NCBI GenBank assembly: GCA_001600095.1
Contig: BCIX01000006.1
Location: forward strand, 930,001-994,000
From: Bullera alba
Lineage: Eukaryota > Basidiomycota > Tremellomycetes > Tremellales > Bulleraceae
Length of the DNA: 64,000 bases
Direction: 5' to 3'
Shown here piece by piece: positions 46,689 to 57,900 of the stretch. The notes beneath the pieces were generated by a model. It was not told the DNA's origin and searched no databases. It saw only the letters and a list, made by a program, of their open reading frames with translations. The position numbers and the translations under genes are program-made. Within the stretch, counting starts at the first letter, position 1, and the number at the start of each line of letters is the position of its first letter.

Positions 46689-49600
46689 ATGTCAGTGCCA
46701 TCTGCCGACGTGGCTGCGGCCACGGAAGACAAGCCGAAATCGAGACTGTCCCACTTTTCAAAATTGAAGAACAAGCTCGAAGCAAAGGTGGACAATCTCT
46801 CCTCGGACCTGTCAAAGCTCGGCGTGGCGGTCAAGACGACTTGGAACCCGAACCACAGGCACGATGAGGAATGGGAACAGGAGGTGGATCGAAAGATGGA
46901 GGCTATACGCGATGGCCATAGGTTCAGGTCGTTTGCAGGCGAGAGAGACGGGTGAGGGTTTGCGTCTCTATGTTGCAGCCCGGGAGAGGTTGGTGGCTAA
47001 TACAATGCTAGGAACACCGTCAAGTGGCACGTAGATGGTCATGGCAAGTATTGATGTGAGAGCATGGGCCACATTCTGACCGCAATTCGCAGACTACTTC
47101 TGGGCTTTGTCCGAGTTGATCGATTCGGCAACCGAGGTAAGCCGATGCTGCCTGACGGAGGGTGAGACGTAACTGATATGTCTAGACCATCATGATCCTC
47201 GATTGGTGGTTATCTCCCGAGCTACAGGTATTGCTCTCTACAATCGCGACATTGTCCGAAGTACTGACGTCCCGCAGCTTAGGCGACCGGCGGCACTCTT
47301 CCCCGAATGGCGACTGGACCGGCTCCTCCAACGTAAAGCCGAAGAAGGTGTCAAGGTCTATGTCATGGTGTACAAGGAGGTAAGTCCATTCTCACAATTC
47401 CCTCAAGTCGAGAGTCTGATCTGCGGGGCTAGGTTACAGCTTCGATGGCTTTATCGTCGAAACACACAAAACACGCTTTGGAAGACTTACACGAGAATAT
47501 TGCGGTAATGCGTCATCCTGACCACTCCGGCGGTATGTCCTGAACCAGTACCCCAAGATATACTGGGGAAGACTGATAACACCTATAGGCGAGCTGGTGT
47601 ACTACTTCTCTCACCATGAGAAGCTGTGCGTGGTGGACAATAGGGTGGCAGCGATGGGCGGTCTTGACGCTTGTTACGGTCGTTGGGACACGAGAGAGCA
47701 TCCTCTGGCTGATGTGCACCCTACCGAATTCCACAAGTCCCTCTTTCCTGGACAGGGTAGGTATTCAGGAGTTCGTAATCGATCAAGCTGACATCGAGAC
47801 AGACTACAACAATTCACGAATCATGGACTTCCAAGTGGGTGACATGAACCCAATCAAGAGCAATTTGGCTGAGAGTACCTACAGACGGTGGAGAAGTACA
47901 CTTCGAATGCACTGGCCATTCAGGACGCACCCCGAATGCGTGAGTAGCTATCATATGTTCGTTAGCAGAGCAGCTATCTAACCCGACGTAGCGTGGCACG
48001 ACACGTCGCTCACCCTTCTCGGGCCGAGCGTGGTAGATCTCGTGCAGCACTTCTGTGAGAGGTGGAACTTTGTGAGTCCAACACGCCGTCCGCATGGGCA
48101 CTGGATTTGGGCTGAATGACTCTTCAGGTGAAGAAGATCAAGTAAGCAATGGCCAAGGGAGGACTTTGTGTACAGGTGACTGATCCCGCACTAGGTACAA
48201 GCATGATCATAGGATGGAATGGCTTTCCCTTCCTCACCGTGAGTGATGCCGAGCGCGCCTTCAACCAGAAGCTCACATCTTCTAGCTTGGGACAACGTAT
48301 GCGCCAAGCAGGACGAGGAGCACAGGCTCAAGCACAACGAGTTCCGCGAACATCATCCCCATCTGGCCGAATGGGCCGAGGTGCGTCATCCTGTCAGAGC
48401 TGTGCTCCGCTTGGCGATTGACCTTCCGCGTGATAATAGAAAGGACGGGCTTTGGCCCATCCATACCACTTTCCACCGTCGGAAGCACCGCGTGCCGCAG
48501 AGGAGATACCCCATGGAACGTGTAGAGTCCAGGTATTGCGCTCTGCGGCAGATTGGTCCCATGGAATCCTGCTAGAGGACAGTATACAGCGTGGGTCATA
48601 TTCCTGTCACCTTGACAAAGTTACTCGCTGATACTGAGGCAATATAGAGGCGTATATCGGTATGATCAGGGAAGCGAATCATTGTATCTACATTGAAAAT
48701 CAATTCTGTGAGTGCCCTTCTCCGGCCAGTCATCACCTTTGACTAACTCATCGCTCAGTGTGAGCACAACACATCGGTACTTGTCATGGCTGTTCCTCTA
48801 ACGCACTCAGCATCTCGTCTACGAAGACGGGCCAGCCGGTGGAGAACCAGATCGGAGCCGCACTCGCCGAGCGGATCATCGCCGCCGCGTCAGAAGGAAG
48901 GAAATTCAAGGTCATCGTGGTGATTCCCGCTATCCCGTAAGCTTGGCTGTGCTCGATCGTACCGAAGCTGATTTGGACTCTCCAGGGCCTTCGTGAGCAA
49001 CAGCTAAATTAGCGTGTTCCTTTCCGACACTGACCCCTCACAGCCAGGGGACATCCAGAGTCAGTCTGGTATCAAAGCCATCATGGAAGCTCAAGTGAGT
49101 TGCAGCTATGGTTGCGAAGTACCCGCGGACTGACGCTTGGGGTAGTACCGCACGATCAACCGCGGTGGGGATTCGATATATGACATGATCAGGAAAGCCG
49201 GTTTCGATCCGTAAGTACTGGTCTTCTACGTGTTGAACCGCTCGTGGCTGATATCCCGCAGAATGCAATATATCACCGTAAGTGGCGATTGGGAAAAACG
49301 CATACACCGTCATTACATGCTGACGGAGACTGGCAGTTCTGGAACTTGAGGAGTTATGATCGGATCAACACCCCCTGGGGCCAGATTGCCGAGATGGAGC
49401 GCAAAGTGAGCGCTGGGCAAGATTGCGTAGAAGACTCGGCTGACGTGTATAGTCCGGAGTCACGTTCCACGAAGCCCAAGTCGCCCTAGCAAGAGTCTAC
49501 GTCGGGACCGATGATGTCGATGGGGATTCCGACGAGGTGGTCAATATTGAGAAACCGCACGATCAGACGACAAAGGTTGATCAGATTGGAAAGAAGGATA

Positions 49601-50942
49601 CGGTGGAGAAGGCCGTCAAGCTGCCCAAGTCCATCGAGGAGGTGGGGGAAGCCGAGCCGGTTGAACAACACCGGAATGAGGGCTGAGACAAGTCTATTTA
49701 GGCCAAGGACATCATCCACCGATTCGAGAGCGCACTGGAGAGAAGCGACGATGCCATGTGAGTAGGGCTAACTGAACTGGACCACTGAGCGGTCATTGAG
49801 GCTGACAACGATTTCTAGCTCGGACAATGGTATGTAACAGCTAAGCAATCTTGCAATCTTGATCAATGTCGCAAGGACCAGCTGACAGTGTTTCAGTCGG
49901 TCAGCACGCTCTGCAAGAAAAGACCAGTCTGTACGACGAAAAGTGGAATGGAACCGAAGCAGAAGAGCTCTCGTGCTACGTCACCGAGGTGAGTCTTCAA
50001 CCATGCCCAGACGATACGCGTGACTAAATCCTACAGCTCTGCTACATCCACAGTAAACTCATGATAGTAGACGACCGAAGGGTGATCTGCGGGAGCGCCA
50101 ACCTGAACGACCGGTCGCAGAACGGGGACCACGATTCGGAAATCGCAATCCTGATGGAAGACCAGGATATGGTCGAGTCTACCATGGACGGGAAGAAGTA
50201 CATGGCGTCCAGGCTGGCGACGACTTGGCGTCGGACCTTGATGCGGGGTGAGTCGGTCCTCATCCTGCGCTAAACGTTGATGTTCACGACGCGGTCCCTA
50301 GAACACCTTGGGCTGCTGCCTGGCCAACCGGCGTTTGACTCACACAAACAGCCTACGGCGGCAATGCATCCTGTGCCTATACCCCACGACTACGATTTCC
50401 ACTCGGAAGAGGACGCCGCCGTTGAGGATTTCCTGGGAGAGTCTTTCGAGAAACTATGGGTGGAGACGGGTAGGAACAACAGGATGGCATTCGAAAAGGT
50501 GTTTAGGCCCGTGCCGAACGATACCATCAGGAATTGGAAGAGTTACGCAGAGTATCTCGCTCCAGCGGAGGGTATCACCGTGAGTGGCAGTCCTTCCCTT
50601 GGACTCATGACCCGATGCGAAGACAAGCTGACCAGAACAATCATTTGGATAGACGGGCCACGTGGCAGATCGGACCTTGAGCTTACAGCAGGTCAAGGAA
50701 GAGATGAGTAAAGTCAGAGGACACCTCGTTGACATGCCTCTGGATTTCCTGATCGTGAGTTTGGCAAGACGCCCAGGTGGTGAGGCGACGAACGCTGACT
50801 TGGTGGGTAGGAGGAGAAATATCTGACTGGAGGGGTGAGTTTAGCCACCAACGGCTCGCCGTGGGCAATGACTGGAATGGTACTGACTCGCGGATAGGAC
50901 TGGCTTGCAGTCAACGCCATGACGCTGGCGCTGTACGTGTAG
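46689..50942 (+). CDS. PLD1: Phospholipase D (two HKD motifs, no PX/PH region)
   Basis: Hydrolyses phosphatidylcholine to phosphatidic acid. More than fifteen short exons. It starts MSVPSADVAAATEDKPKSRL and enters the catalytic core quickly: DYFWALSELIDSATE, TIMILDWWLSPELQ, first HKD motif FSHHEKLCVVD followed by AMGGLDACYGRWD, then the second HKD motif YIHSKLMIVDDRRVICGSAN with LNDRSQNGDHDSEIA. These are the paired active sites. It ends DWLAVNAMTLALYV. There is no room for the PX and PH domains present in yeast Spo14; the protein is the short fungal form. An Asp/Glu/Lys-rich insert lies between the motifs (49500-49690). Not all splice sites were resolved. Confidence 0.9.
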
Positions 50943-51312
50943 GCTCGAGAGCGGTATGGCAAGGAGTCAATGGGTGGTGTAGCTCTGCATCGGGTCGCGG
51001 GGTAGGCGGCCATGATTGGCTCGGAGTGGGATAGTATGGCGATTCCTGGCCGGTACGGATGAAGACGATCGTATATAGACTAGTGAAGTACTTGAGTACT
51101 TGTATCCACGACGCCAGAGACATGCACGGTGTCCGTGGCTCAGCTCGTCACCACTGATCTGGACCGCTTTGATAAAGTGTCGAGTTGCGTCAAAGGTCAC
51201 ATCAAGATCTAGTATAGATGTTCCCCGCTATACAAGCACTACCTCCGCCCGTACTGCACTTTGATCCCAGCAGCTCTCGTCCAGATCCTCGACTACGCGC
51301 GTAGATCCTCGA
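50943..51312. other. Intergenic, convergent 3' ends
   Basis: 370 bp between the phospholipase D and CDT1 stops; nothing recognised. Confidence 0.45.
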
Positions 51313-53691
51313 TCACTCGCCCAGCTCTCTCCGTATCCTCTCTCTGACCTCTCTCAGCCCGCCCACCCGCCTGATCTTGCCGGGACTCGCCGGACCCGCC
51401 AATTGCGTCCCCGCCATCCTCGCCGGCGTCGGCGAGACTGGATGGGACAAGGCTCCCATGCCTGTTCTGAGACCCGTGGGCGTCGTCTCGCCGTGAGGCG
51501 GCAATTTCCTCCTTGTGGGCGTTGGAGAGGTGGGTTCTGCCAGCATGGCCCTAGAGGGCGACGAGTACAACCTCGGACTGGCGTCCAGGTTGATGGCCTC
51601 GCCCAAGTCGATGGCGGAGCGTGATGGCCCAAGAGGGCTACTGCTCAGACCGGCAGCTCTCGCCATCCCGGACAGTGCGGCAGTGGAGGATCTAGAGGGG
51701 GACATGCCCGCCGCCGCTTGCAGAAGAGACGAAGAGGCGGATCCGGGGGATGGACACGATTGCTGGACTGCAGGCGGCATCTCGAGCCATTGTTTCCTGG
51801 CGACAGTTTTGATGGTGAGGAAGAATGGGCATAGCTCGGTAAGCAGCTCAAGCGAGGTTGTGGCTTCGGCTACAATTCGGAACGGCGATCAGCTGGACCA
51901 CGATGGACAGAAAATGTGTAGAAATCCTACGTACCCGTTGATATTGGCGTTTTGGACGATTTCACTATCACATCAGCTACCTCCGCCATGGGGATGGCCC
52001 TCCTTCGTCCTCGCGGCGGAGTCGGCAGGGTGCTCGGTCCAGGGGATGGGGCGGAGAACATCCTACAGATAGTGTCAGCGATTCTCCAACTTTTTGGAGG
52101 GATCCAAGGGCAAGTGTAAGGAAGCACACGCTGGACTGGGCACTCACATCCACACTGCCTCTGCGACCCCCTCGAGACGGCTCAGCGTGCTCCTTCGCTT
52201 CAACTCGTCCTGCGTCTCCGACGCCGACATTGTCGGTCTGATAGATCCCAGCTGACCAGCGGAAGAGCCCAATGTTGCCACAGGGCCACCTTTGCCTGAC
52301 CGAGCTTTGATCCTATCCATCATTGCCTTGCGCCTATCCTCGACGGAACCAGTCCGCGAGATTTTTCCCTTTACTTCGGCTTCGGGCTCGTCGAGGACCA
52401 GAGCCGCTCCCAGGGTTGGTCTCCGAGGGGTCGTGCTGAGCCCAGGAGATGTTTCAAGGGATGAAGGTGATGAAAAGAGATTGACGGCTGGAGAGAGTGT
52501 TGAAGATGGGAGGTGGGGTAAGGGTAAGATTGGGATGGGCGGTACTGACGATCGCTGCGACTCGCTCGTCGAAGGCGTCGGCAGCAGGCTCATCTGCGCC
52601 GAAGGCGGCTACGACCAACGTGTCAGATGATAGCTTAGACTATAAAGTGGTCCATGGTGGCACTCACCTCATAACCCCCGTTGAGCTCCACCCATTTCTC
52701 CAACCTCGACCTCACGACGTCCTCCCTCATCTCGCCGTTATTACTCCAACGGCCTATCGCGCCCATACCCCCTCCTTGGCCTCTATTCCCGAGTCCTCCC
52801 TCTGCCCCTCGGGCAAGGACCTGCCTCGTCTCGCCGACCTTGAGCTCGAGCTCTATTCCAATTCCGTACGTGTGTATCCGCCTTCCAGAGGCTGGATCCA
52901 GCGTTCGCGTAGGAGTGATCAGGTAGCTGAGCCCGCCTACTTGGATCAAAGATGTAGCTGGGGTCGACCCCGAGTCTTTGACTAGGAAAGGGTTATCCGC
53001 CTCATCCTCGAGCATCTTGTTCTTCCCCTTTGCGTGGCTTTGACTCAGGGTGAAGCTCTTGTCCGAAGGCAGCGCCTGGCCATCCCAGGACCATACCCAG
53101 GCAAGCCGGGCCATATCGGTGGTGGTGAATCGACGTCCGGAGGTGCGCTCTACTGTATCCTTGATGGAGGCGAAATTTGTCAGGTTGGGCAGATCGACAC
53201 TGGTGGCACTGGGCGGGTGAGGCGGAAGCACCGGGGGCCGCGTTGCGACGTGTAGTGACAAAGCGAGGTTGAAGGCATTATGCAGTCGGAGCAGAGTGTC
53301 CAGATGAGGCGGTAGGCGATTCGTACCGGCGGCTTTACTCGAAGATGCGATGGGTTGCGAGATCGAGTTGTCGACAGTGCCAGAGCCAGAGGATCGCGGT
53401 GTGCCAGGCGGGGTGAGAGAGGGGAAATTCGGTTGTACCGGCACAGTAGGGAGTTTGTCCTTTCGATTTCGAGTAGCTGGTGGCGTCGGAAAGGGGACTA
53501 GGGGTGGGTTCGGAGCTGGAGCGCTGGGCAGGAAGCTCGGATCAGTATGCCTTTGAGATCTTTTTGATGGAGCTGTTAAACTCTGTAAGTACGCACTTTT
53601 TACTCCTCGTCTTCGTCACCGATCGAGGAGGTAGGTCATCCCCGCTGATCTTTCTCTTCCTAGGAGTGGAGGTTCTCGTACTAGCGCTCAT
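51313..53691 (-). CDS. CDT1: Replication licensing factor Cdt1
   Basis: Loads MCM2-7 on origins. Five exons (53691-53597, 53523-52668, 52593-52148, 52062-51935, 51869-51313) give 693 residues. Start MSASTRTSTPRKRKIS is basic and Ser/Thr-rich. The central winged-helix (geminin-binding-like) domain has LPPHLDTLLRLHNAFNLALS and FASIKDTVERTSGRRFTTTD. The C-terminal MCM-binding winged helix spans three exons: MAEVADVIVKSSKTPIST, then LELLTELCPFFLTIKTVARK and QWLEM. The tail is Ser/Pro-rich. No PCNA-dependent degron (PIP box) is seen at the N-terminus. Pattern match is convincing although Cdt1 is poorly conserved. Confidence 0.82.
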
Positions 53692-54236
53692 TGCGTTGAC
53701 AGAATACTCTCGAATGGCCGGACAGGATACGATCAGACTAGCTGGTCGAGGTGTTCGTATCGATACCGTTCGGACAGACCAAGCGCTGCTCGGCTGATGA
53801 TTGTTGAAGAGGTTGTTGTGACCGGCACGTATACGCCTCGGGCGACAAAGAACAAGACAAGCGAACCGACAAGACCACGATCCCGAGTTGAGATGGAGAT
53901 GGAGATGATGTTGAGATTCCCAACGCTGGACATTACCGTTCCAGGGTCAACGAGAGGGAAGAGGTGGCTGGTCTGCTCGTTTCAGATTTGGTCCCGTCGG
54001 AATGGGATATTACCTCCACCCGGGCGGACATGTCCGCTGCACAAGTCTTAAAACTTCAACGCGCGCTGCTGGCTCTGGCGTCCGCTGCACCGAGGCTTCT
54101 CTGGATGATGTATTGACGAGCAGCTATCCGTACACTCTACAACCAAACACCAACAGATCGACGTACTGCGTGGAGGAACACTAGACCCACACCCATCTGA
54201 CGCCTCCACTCGCAAAACCGATCAGACACTATCGCC
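53692..54236. promoter_or_regulatory. Divergent promoter region CDT1 / CGR1
   Basis: 545 bp. Contains AACGCGCGC near 54058, only a partial match to the MCB word found at CDC45. No gene is seen. Confidence 0.45.
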
Positions 54237-54986
54237 ATGGATGACATCCAGGCTGGACCATCAACGACCGGCGCCGCGCTGACTCCTGTACCCCTCGCCG
54301 CGTCCAAACAGGGCAGGAGCGCAGGTACCAAAGCGCACAAAGCACCGAAAGTCGCCAAGAGACAGTCGTACCTCTCCGAATCAATAAAGACGCCGTTCGA
54401 AAAGCGTAAAGAGCTGGAGAAACGAAAGGAGAGCACGAAAGCGGTCGAGCAGGAGCTCAAAGAGGAGAAGCAGGGCGAGAGGGAGAGGTGAGTGTGGGAG
54501 GGATGTGCCGTCCGGCGACTGGGTCTATTGTTGTCGTGAACAGAGTAGCTTGGAAAGCTAGAGGGGTCGTGCAGGCGCAGGGAAACTCGGAAGTCAGGTG
54601 TTGCAGTAGGAGACCGGAATGGAGGAGGTTCGGTCTTCCTTGAGACGGCGACGGCCTCCTGGCCATGTCGTCAGAGATAGACTCCAATTTGGGCTACTCT
54701 GGGAACAAAGATCAGTGGCGAGGCTTACCACGAGCGACAACCATTCGTGCTTCGTGCACAGTAAAGCTGACCCCCTGTAGAAAACGAACTGCCATCCGCG
54801 ATCGTCGTGAGCGGGAAGCTGAGAAGAAGAGGCTAGAGGAGATGAAAGCCCGAATGTCAGCCAAGAAGCTACAGAGGATGAAGAAGGTGAGTAGGATCAA
54901 AGTCCAGCGCTACAACCTATATCAGGCAATGCAGAAGCTGATCCTATTTCTAGCGACAAGGCAGGACGAAGAAGATCAACGGATAG
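54237..54986 (+). CDS. CGR1: Cgr1-family nucleolar rRNA-processing protein
   Basis: Small basic nucleolar protein needed for 60S pre-rRNA processing. Three exons (54237-54487, 54781-54886, 54954-54986) give 129 residues. A low-complexity head is followed by one long charged helix: SIKTPFEKRKELEKRKES, LKEEKQGERER, KRTAIRDRREREAEKKRLEE and MSAKKLQRMKK, ending KRQGRTKKING. The last short exon is recognised by this conserved basic tail. The first intron (about 290 bp) is unusually long for the region. Coiled-coil and basic composition agree with Cgr1. Confidence 0.82.
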
Positions 54987-57900
54987 GCACGTTGCCGTCG
55001 TCGTGCTTTCCACGGATTGTTCCGAGTGATGGGAACCACGGTCGCTCGTGGTGGGAACAAGACGTGCCTTCGATTTACTGGGAACGCTGTATTCAAGCTT
55101 GTATGTATTAGTCGCCGCTTTGTCTCTCTCCGGCGATCATCACACAGCTTAAGCTAGGGAACATCGCCCTGGTCGAGATTCGCTCTCACGTGTTGCGCAA
55201 GAGCAGCTAAAATATGGTGCTGCGGTACCCAGCCTCCAAGCCGAGGCTATGGACTACTCTGACCCCGACCTGTCGGCCCTCCCTCGGATCCGAACTCGAG
55301 CATCGGTGCATCGGTGCATCGGTGCGACTGACCGACTGACGTTCACGGTTCCCTCACAACCCTGAAAGAGCATACTCTGTGGACAGATGGCCTTGTTCAC
55401 CGTGTTGCTTACCCCGAAGGTACTGACCGGTCGTCAGCACAGCCAGCTAGCTGCACGCTCACCCACCGTATGTTCACTCAGGTTCACTCCAGCTCGAACA
55501 TGCGCCATGGCGCATGAGGAGACGGCGCAATGGAGTGCAACACTCATCGTATCCTCGGTTCAGCGACTGCGGCTCACAGTCGACGTAGACGACGCCGGGA
55601 GCTCGGGCCGAGAATGAACGCGGTACACTCTACACCGAGCATGTAGCCTCCGACGGGGTTTAAGCTCTCACGGCCGAGTGAGCACCTCAGCACAGTGTGT
55701 GCTGATAGGTGCTGATTGCCTAGGCATTGAGGTGCCTCTTGAATCCGGACAGCGGAGCAGGTGCCCGTATGCCCGTGCCCGCGCCCGAATCCGAATCCCC
55801 ACTCTCCTTCCAGAGGTCCACCTGAGATTTGGACCTGCGACTTGCCTTGCCTTGTACTGGATCTCGGAAGCTTCTTTCGTCCGGACGTGGCTCAAGCCTG
55901 TTGCCAAGATACGCCTCAAGCCATCGACGCTGCGCAGCTGCGTATGTTACAGCCTGTAGAACCCTTTTGGAGTCGTCATATCTCCGGTCTCCCTCGCTCT
56001 CCTGATCCTTCTCGGACTCGCGACGCGAGGGGATACGTTGTCCTACTGCCTCCTACTGCTTGAGTGTCAAATTTATCCGACCTCAGGCGCTCTCGTTGGC
56101 CGTTGCTCCCTCTCTCTCTCGAGTCCTTTACTTGCCAGACCCTGCCTGACCAGGCTTGACCCGGACTACTGATCGTCACCAGACCAATGGTACACGGATG
56201 TAGTCAAGCTGTGCAAGTGACCTCCATGCATCAAGTCTATACAGCAGCCAGCAGCAGCTGCAACGATTGGCGCACGCGACACTCCGGCGCTCCGGCACTC
56301 CAGAATGCATTCGCTGGAACACCGCTAGCCCACCTACCAACTACCAAGCCACATCTCGTATACCTTCGCGCAGTCTTCGCGCACTTTTGTATCCCGATTT
56401 CGTACCCGAGAATCCGAGCAGTAGGAGCGCCACGCATTGTGTGATGTAACGAGAACATTGCGAGATCGACACGAGACCTCGGAAGCTGCATAGACAGTTC
56501 TGTCAAAGCCGCCTGTCTGGATAGGTGTATGAGCGTGTATGAACGTGCGACCTTGTGTGACGGGTACGTGCTGCGGCATGACGTGGTAGCAAACGCAATG
56601 GGCTGGGTTGGCGTTATACACAGTGCTGAAAGCTGCCAGTAGCAGGGACGACCGACGACAGCACGAGAAGCCCCGAGGCGTGGAGGATACTGGTGGCCGG
56701 TGGCCCCCGGGCGTGAGGTTCCTCCAGCTTCCCGATGAGTAGCTACCTGCAGCTATCCGCCGGTCTCGGAGCACCACATCAGTCGCTACATCCTGCTCTA
56801 CGCCAGATCATGCCTTGATGCAGTAGTTTCACTTCTTCGACTGCTAACCCTCTGCCACCCGCGCATCGGTCGCCGGGCGCCACGGACCACGAGGAATGCC
56901 ATAACGGGTTCCAGCGTTCGCGATACCGTCATACCAAGCTGATGATCCATCGATCCAGTTCGCCTCGATCCGACAGGATAGGCCAGGATCTGCTTGCACT
57001 TACGGGGCGTAGAGGGGCGATACCTCCGTACATAGGAGGGCTGCTGGGGACTGCTGACGCGGTTTACGAACATTACGAGTTACGTGAGGACGTGAGGACG
57101 TGAGGTTACGTGTCCGCGTGTCCTGCTGGTGTTGTTCCGGGAGGCGTCACGACTCATTCCGAGAATATGACACCTGCTTCCTATGCCGAGTATGCTGACC
57201 CACCTGCTAGGCTGTTTGGGGGCTGGAGCACGAGGCAGTTGCTGTGTGCAGATTCCAGCGAGTTCCCCGTCGACCGGAACGAGAGTGCCAATGGGTCCGA
57301 CTGTGTGCAGTCATTACTCGGTGTAGCTCACGTATGTTCTTGTACACATCGATCCTGCCATACTCACGGGTACAAGTATACATTGCTCATTGCAGTAGCC
57401 AACAACAACACCCACTGCTCCTGGTTACACCCTGGGGAACCGATATCTTATCGCCGCCTCTCCGCCCATCCCCCAGTCTCCAGCGTCATCCTCCTCCGCG
57501 GAGCTCCAGGATTACGAGATAGCAGTCGGCCAGGGCCCGCTGCATCCAGGATCAACAGAAGCCTACAGATCACAGATCCGCGAATCATCGAATCCGAAGA
57601 CTTGAAGCGACGCTGCGCCGTCTCTCTATCGAGCCCTCAGATAGAGCATCCCTCGACGCCCTTCGGCGGTCACGAACAAGTACCGACACACCGCATCGAG
57701 CATCGCTCCTAGCACTGCTGCTGCGCGACTAAACACCGAGATCCGAAACTCGAAACCTAGAGTGACGGGATCGATATCGATCGGAAAGGAGCGAGGACTA
57801 TTGAAATTACGACTGAGCATCATTTCGGCTCGATCGCTGCGACTGCGGTGAGTCAATTACCGCGTTGACAAGTCCTGTGCCTCTGTGCGATTAGTCACCT

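Noticed and set aside
54058..54066. AACGCGCGC upstream of CDT1 as an MCB element
   Set aside because: Only a partial match to ACGCGT and a single copy, too weak to call co-regulation with CDC45.
57110..57712. 200-codon plus-strand frame in the gene-poor block
   Set aside because: It begins at GTG, not ATG, has no recognisable motif and no supporting splice context.
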